Of a stretch of DNA of 10,972 nucleotides, positions 6,724 to 10,972 are shown one piece after another. The stretch comes from Flammeovirgaceae bacterium. GTDB taxonomy: Bacteria; Bacteroidota; Bacteroidia; Cytophagales; Cyclobacteriaceae. The notes beneath the pieces were generated by a model. The model had not been told where the DNA came from. It ran no database searches and was given only the letters and a program-made list of their open reading frames with translations. Both the position numbers and the translations under genes were made by a program. The stretch's first letter is position 1; each line of letters opens with the position of its first letter. The DNA is taken from positions 1 through 10,972 of the forward strand of contig JAKEEN010000213.1 of NCBI GenBank assembly GCA_022616575.1, written 5' to 3'.

Positions 6724-9700
6724 CTAATTCGTAATAATTAGCTTGGAAACATGCTCGCTTTTGGAGCCATTCGACAAAGAACGTACTTCCAGGCGGGCAA
6801 AGTATAAGCCTTTTTGAAGTTTTTTTGACCCCGGTGCAAAGCTATTGACTTTGGCAACTTCCACCCTATAAGGGCTCTCAAAAATTGTGAAATCATTTTG
6901 CTGAACTACCTGGCCGGTAATATCATAAATGCTTAAGCTCCCACCTAAGTCATCGCCCGGCCGGCTATGCGCAAAGAAAAAAGTTGCCTCGCTCTCGGTC
7001 GGATTAGGGTACACTCCAGACGACTGTATCGCAATATCATTACCATCTGAAACTGTAAAGTCAAGAGAGGCTTCGGCAGGATTGTTGTGCGTATCCCATG
7101 CTTTTACTATCAATGTATGACGACCTGTTGATAAATCGGTCATTGGAAAATCAAGAATGCCTTTTTTGTACGTATCGGTGCCCGATTCATAATAATCATT
7201 AACTATAAATACTTCTGTTCCGTCTAAAATTACCTGCAGACTGTTGCCTATACCATAGCCTGATATGTTTATACCCTGATCATCTTCAAGAAAGCCAAGA
7301 AGATTTGTTGAACCGCTAATAATTCCACCATTTATAAAGGTGGTGTCACCTAAATAGAGCCGCATGGTGGGTGATGTGTTGTCTTGAACTACATTTTCTT
7401 CTGACCCTCCCACCTTAAATTCTTCTGATGAGCCCCAGGCGTCTATTGCATTACTTTTAGCGTACAATGAAATTCGGCCAACGCCTTCAAGGTAATTGAT
7501 ATTCTTAGGTACGATGAATTCAAATTCAAACAATCCATTTTCAACAGTTGCTTTGCCTCTGAATAAAGTATTTGTCCACTGCTGATAGGTGATGGGGGAA
7601 TTGCGTTCGCCTAATGTTTTCAATGTTGATTTTTTATCAAACACATCCGCTAACACTTCTCCATCAAAGTCAGCGAGTTGATCTGATTCATCCCTGATTT
7701 CGCCTTTTACTATTACCGTTGATAAAGCTTTGAGTGTATCTGAATTGTTTGCTGTTTTCATCTCCGTAATGATTGCACTAAGCCTTGGAAACGCAAGCAT
7801 CATTGACGGATCGGCAAGCAGATAAAAGTTTCTGTTAAAGACTCCGTTAATACTGTTGTTTTTGGTTCGCCTGAAGATCTCGCCTAACGAGAGGTATGCA
7901 CTATCTTTTTTTTGAAGTAGTGCCTGATAAAAAGCCTGATTCAAATCGAAGTTGGTACTTGAGAAAACATCGCGTGTCGATGTTACTAAGCCAATGGTTC
8001 CGCCTTGTGATTGAATTATGCTCTGTTCCGCTCCCGAAACCAGTGCCGGGTTATCATTTCTTCCGAATGCACATGTAGCTGTAATTAATAATGGATAATG
8101 ATCATTCGTAAGGGATGCGATTACTCCTTCATTCAGAATTTTTTCATCAGCCAGAATCTTCTCTGCTCCATGGCCGGTGTAATTGATTATGAGTGAGCCA
8201 TTATTAAAAGCGTTAATAAATTCCTTATCAAGATCAGGCGAAAGGTCGCCACTGGGTTTTGAAATTTTTGGATACGCACCCATTAACATTCTGCGAGTTG
8301 TAACTTCCGGATTTTGACCGTCCAGGTAGTCTGCTAAATCGCGCGCCTGTTGATGGTGCTCATTTGAAAAACCATCATCATTATTTCCGTCATCCGCAAA
8401 AAATACAATTTCTCTCTTCCATTTTCCGAAGCGATTGAATTTAGTATCATAATCGATTAGCTTATCAACCACCGTTTTAGCTTCTGCTAAACTTTTAACA
8501 GGCAATCTTCCAATACCGATATCGCTTGTGTGATCTTCAGCGGGGGATTCAGACCAGTTGCCTTCGCTGTCTTCAAGAAAGCTGTAGTAATCGTCAGATG
8601 AATATGATTTCAGGGGGTCCAACGAATTTCTTGATTCATAGGTAGGAACAAAATTGGTGTTGTTGCTTACCCTGTTTTTATAATCGTAAGAGCCTTTTCC
8701 GAAAAGTAGTATTGATTTTAATTTTGATGGGTTTTTATCATACAGATACTTGATAAAATCACGAATGGCTGTTACATCTTGTTTGCCTCCTGAAAATTCA
8801 TTGTAAATTTCTTCGGGGGTTACCACTGAAACAGCGAGCCCATTTACATTTTTCCGGTGTTCTGCAAGCCTTAAAGCTTCAGCCTTAAACCCGTTATTGG
8901 TGATGATAACCAAATCAGGAACAGGTAAGCCATGCAGATTTTGATTGGTAACGGGGCCAACATACTCAGGCGATGGAACGCTTGGGGAAAACGCAATAAA
9001 CTGCTTTACTATATCGGTTTCGGTGTTGAAGAAAACAGAATTATTCTCAGTCGTTGTTGACTGAATTACCGGATTCAGCACATCGCTGATATTCCAAATT
9101 GTTGATGTTGGTTCTGTTTGTGAGAGTATGAATTTAGACACCGGTTGTAGTGTGCTTTCATCAGATTGAAAAATGGTTTGTTGGTTGTAGAGTGAGAGCG
9201 TCCGCTTAAAATTCATCAAGAAAAAATTCAGAAACCCGATTGACTTACCAGAGCTTGCCTTGTTGTATTTGTATTTAACATCGAGGTTTTGAACCGATGT
9301 ATTAAAAGAAATAGTGTCGGTATTGTGAAGCCCTTTTACCCCATATTTGCTATTTGGAATTGAGCCAATGTTTTGTTGTTCAATAATCACATTGTTAACG
9401 GAGACAGTAAATGAAGGAGCCACAAAGGATTGTGCCATTACATCAGACACTAATTTTACAGGCTCTGAAGTAATGAGTCCGGCAATGGGATTAGCGAAAG
9501 AATATTCTGTGGTATTATCAAATCGTTCGCCATACCAAATCCTCCCTGATTCTAATTCATTGTACTCTTCGAGTTCGTGAAAGATGTAGTCCTCAAATTC
9601 ATTAACTTCAGGATAATCTCCCGCTACTGAATTGGCCGTAGCTATTCGTTTCCCATCTGAATCGCCAACCGTAATAAAATAATAATTGAAATCATCGTAT

Positions 9701-10092
9701 AAATGATTTTGATAGTTGAATATTTTACGAGAGGCATCCCAAAAAACCTTATCGGCTCCTTCGCTATAGAAGAGAATATAATCGGAAGTGTTAAATGTTC
9801 CATCTTGTTCTCCAACCACTTGAATAGCGAGTTCTTCAAGGTCATTAATTCTCGCCACACTATTTGCCTGAGGCAGCATGCCTGAACGATGACCGTAGAC
9901 TTTGATCTTTCTTGGATCAATACTTCCCGGGTTAAGGCCGATGTTCTGCAGAAAAGTGAAATCTATTTTATAGACTCCATTTTTTTCAATACGCACTTTA
10001 TGCCATAGGCCACTGCTAAGCACAGAATTTTGGGCCACCAGTCCTGTGTGTAAAACCAAGAACAGGGATAGTACGATTGAGATCTTCTTCAC
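6724..10092 (-). CDS. porU: type IX secretion system sortase PorU (C25 gingipain-like)
   Basis: PorU is the cell-surface cysteine transpeptidase that removes the C-terminal signal domain of T9SS cargo and joins the mature protein to a surface lipid-linked sugar. The 1122-residue product has a signal peptide (about 1-20, LHTGLVA/QN) and an N-terminal beta-rich region to about 385. The C25 peptidase domain spans about 390-770, with the catalytic His in YTGHGAEKI (His641) and the catalytic Cys in TATCAFGRNDNPA (Cys674). Ig/FlgD-like beta domains follow (about 790-1015). A T9SS C-terminal domain starts with SSGVYPNPTESEA (1025-1037) and ends in KLIITN, so PorU itself leaves the cell through T9SS. 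The start is GTG 10092, which puts MKKISIVLSL in front of the hydrophobic core. The gene lies 6 nt after pssA and 29 nt before porV. Length matches known PorU proteins (about 1100-1280). Confidence 0.96.
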   Translation of the reverse strand: MKKISIVLSLFLVLHTGLVAQNSVLSSGLWHKVRIEKNGVYKIDFTFLQNIGLNPGSIDPRKIKVYGHRSGMLPQANSVARINDLEELAIQVVGEQDGTFNTSDYILFYSEGADKVFWDASRKIFNYQNHLYDDFNYYFITVGDSDGKRIATANSVAGDYPEVNEFEDYIFHELEEYNELESGRIWYGERFDNTTEYSFANPIAGLITSEPVKLVSDVMAQSFVAPSFTVSVNNVIIEQQNIGSIPNSKYGVKGLHNTDTISFNTSVQNLDVKYKYNKASSGKSIGFLNFFLMNFKRTLSLYNQQTIFQSDESTLQPVSKFILSQTEPTSTIWNISDVLNPVIQSTTTENNSVFFNTETDIVKQFIAFSPSVPSPEYVGPVTNQNLHGLPVPDLVIITNNGFKAEALRLAEHRKNVNGLAVSVVTPEEIYNEFSGGKQDVTAIRDFIKYLYDKNPSKLKSILLFGKGSYDYKNRVSNNTNFVPTYESRNSLDPLKSYSSDDYYSFLEDSEGNWSESPAEDHTSDIGIGRLPVKSLAEAKTVVDKLIDYDTKFNRFGKWKREIVFFADDGNNDDGFSNEHHQQARDLADYLDGQNPEVTTRRMLMGAYPKISKPSGDLSPDLDKEFINAFNNGSLIINYTGHGAEKILADEKILNEGVIASLTNDHYPLLITATCAFGRNDNPALVSGAEQSIIQSQGGTIGLVTSTRDVFSSTNFDLNQAFYQALLQKKDSAYLSLGEIFRRTKNNSINGVFNRNFYLLADPSMMLAFPRLSAIITEMKTANNSDTLKALSTVIVKGEIRDESDQLADFDGEVLADVFDKKSTLKTLGERNSPITYQQWTNTLFRGKATVENGLFEFEFIVPKNINYLEGVGRISLYAKSNAIDAWGSSEEFKVGGSEENVVQDNTSPTMRLYLGDTTFINGGIISGSTNLLGFLEDDQGINISGYGIGNSLQVILDGTEVFIVNDYYESGTDTYKKGILDFPMTDLSTGRHTLIVKAWDTHNNPAEASLDFTVSDGNDIAIQSSGVYPNPTESEATFFFAHSRPGDDLGGSLSIYDITGQVVQQNDFTIFESPYRVEVAKVNSFAPGSKKLQKGLYFARLEVRSLSNGSKSEHVSKLIITN

Positions 10093-10098
10093 AAATAC

Positions 10099-10773
10099 CT
10101 AGCGTAGCAATTTCTTAAACAGTAACGATGTAATTATGTATAGTAGTATGATAAGCGGAATGGCTGAGAGTCGAAAAATGCCAATCAGTAATACGGATAC
10201 CAGTACAAAGGTAAACTTAACCTGGTTATCTTTCCATTGAAGTTTTTTGAATTTAAGGGCAAAGAGTTCAACAGGCGACACTAATAGATACGAAAAGAGT
10301 AGTGCAATTAACACCAGGACCCATTCTTGCAGAATCCAACTGGCAATGGTGCCGGTTAATAAAGGAATAGAAGAAATAAACAAAGCATTGGCTGGTGTTG
10401 GCAACCCCCGAAAGGACTCGTGTTGCGTTTCGTCTGTGTTAAAAATAGCCAGGCGTATGGCTGAAAAGGCTGCGATAGAAAAGGCAAGGTAAGGTACATA
10501 GGGATAATCCGTTGCATGGCTCAACATCACATACATAACTAATGAGGGCAACACACCAAAACTCACCACATCGGCCAATGAATCTAATTCTTTGCCAATG
10601 GGCGATTGTACTTTTAATACGCGTGCGACAAAGCCATCTAAAAAATCAAATATGCAGGCGGCCCATATGAAATAAGCAGCAGGAATTGTATTTGCCTGGA
10701 GTAGATGAACGATGCCAAACACACCGCAAAGAAGATTACAAATGGTTAAGAGATTAGGGAGGTGGCGTGTCAT
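10099..10773 (-). CDS. pssA: CDP-diacylglycerol--serine O-phosphatidyltransferase
   Basis: This membrane enzyme makes phosphatidylserine from CDP-diacylglycerol and serine, the first step to phosphatidylethanolamine. The 224-residue product carries the full CDP-alcohol phosphatidyltransferase motif at 43-68: D43, D46-G47, A50-R51, G60, D64 and D68, in [10 protein letters not shown] and GKELDSLAD. Several hydrophobic helices follow (for example about 71-83, 90-107, 125-170 and 190-220), as expected of a PssA-type integral membrane protein. The frame is open further upstream to a TTG at 10794, but ATG 10773 is preferred: it gives [17 protein letters not shown], the usual family N-terminus, and forms a 4-nt ATGA overlap with the upstream stop. 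The six-base gap to porU makes co-expression with the T9SS genes likely. No phosphatidylserine decarboxylase gene is in the window. Confidence 0.94.
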   Translation of the reverse strand: MTRHLPNLLTICNLLCGVFGIVHLLQANTIPAAYFIWAACIFDFLDGFVARVLKVQSPIGKELDSLADVVSFGVLPSLVMYVMLSHATDYPYVPYLAFSIAAFSAIRLAIFNTDETQHESFRGLPTPANALFISSIPLLTGTIASWILQEWVLVLIALLFSYLLVSPVELFALKFKKLQWKDNQVKFTFVLVSVLLIGIFRLSAIPLIILLYIITSLLFKKLLR

Positions 10774-10972
10774 CGTTGAGGGGTAAGTGCACAAAAAGGA
10801 TTAGTGCGTTTTTCGTAGCCTAATGTAGTGGTTGGCCCGTGGCCAGGATATACGGTTACATCATCAGGCAATACAAATAATTTTTTATGAATGCTTTCAA
10901 TCAAAGTATCAAAATCACCTCCGGGTAAATCAGTGCGACCAATGCTATTGCGAAACAGCACATCGCCTCCGA
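10770..10972 (-). CDS. MBL-fold metallo-hydrolase (glyoxalase II-like), C-terminal part only
   Basis: Only the last 67 or so residues are in the window; the start lies beyond base 10972 and the GTG at 10961 is internal. The visible part reads [20 protein letters not shown] and later [20 protein letters not shown]. These are typical C-terminal motifs of the YcbL/GloB-like branch of the metallo-beta-lactamase fold, and the His in PGHG is a metal ligand. The substrate cannot be told; small-thioester or persulfide hydrolases and glyoxalase II relatives are all possible. The TGA stop 10770-10772 overlaps the ATG of pssA, so the two are probably translationally coupled. It is the first visible gene of the minus-strand operon, whose promoter must be outside the window. 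Confidence 0.88.
   Translation of the reverse strand, partial: GGDVLFRNSIGRTDLPGGDFDTLIESIHKKLFVLPDDVTVYPGHGPTTTLGYEKRTNPFCALTPQR

Noticed and set aside
10774..10794. Longer pssA start at TTG 10794
   Set aside because: The seven extra residues do not look like the family N-terminus, and ATG 10773 forms the ATGA overlap with the preceding stop.

Overview
The window looks like chromosomal DNA of a Bacteroidota bacterium, most likely from the Cytophagales side. The evidence is a type IX secretion system (T9SS) gene pair (porU, porV), a Na+-NQR subunit, a Bacteroidota-type -7 promoter box (TAnnTTTG) and weak Shine-Dalgarno signals. The exact lineage is an inference. Genes fill about 93% of the window. 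The only long stretch without an intact gene is 3524-4205.

Plus strand, 1-3523. A PLP-dependent trans-sulfuration enzyme (start outside the window, one-base frameshift near 550) is followed after 8 nt by a monofunctional homoserine dehydrogenase. Together they are a small homoserine/methionine cluster. After a 106-nt gap with a likely promoter comes a full-length nqrF, the NADH-oxidising flavin/iron-sulfur subunit of Na+-NQR. It stands without nqrA-E and is closed by a clear intrinsic terminator at 3543-3572.

Centre, 3524-4205. This stretch holds decayed DNA. A minus-strand remnant of the C-terminal half of an IS110-family transposase can be followed through at least four frame changes. Next to it is a second, unidentified minus-strand relic that runs into the nqrF terminator. 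Nothing intact is seen here, and no IS ends were found.

Minus strand, 10972-4206. Five genes are packed as one apparent operon, read from high to low coordinates: an MBL-fold hydrolase (only its C-terminus is in the window), pssA (phosphatidylserine synthase), porU (T9SS sortase), porV (T9SS outer-membrane protein) and an M16-family protein that has lost its zinc site. The joins are a 4-nt ATGA overlap, a 6-nt gap, a 29-nt gap and a 1-nt TAATG overlap, so co-transcription and partial translational coupling are likely. PorU and PorV work together at the cell surface, where cargo C-terminal signal domains are removed and cargo is anchored.

I do not see a wholly new system. The most interesting lead is the catalytically dead M16 homologue translationally coupled to porV. 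The IS110 relic, the frameshifted methionine gene and the solitary nqrF are secondary.
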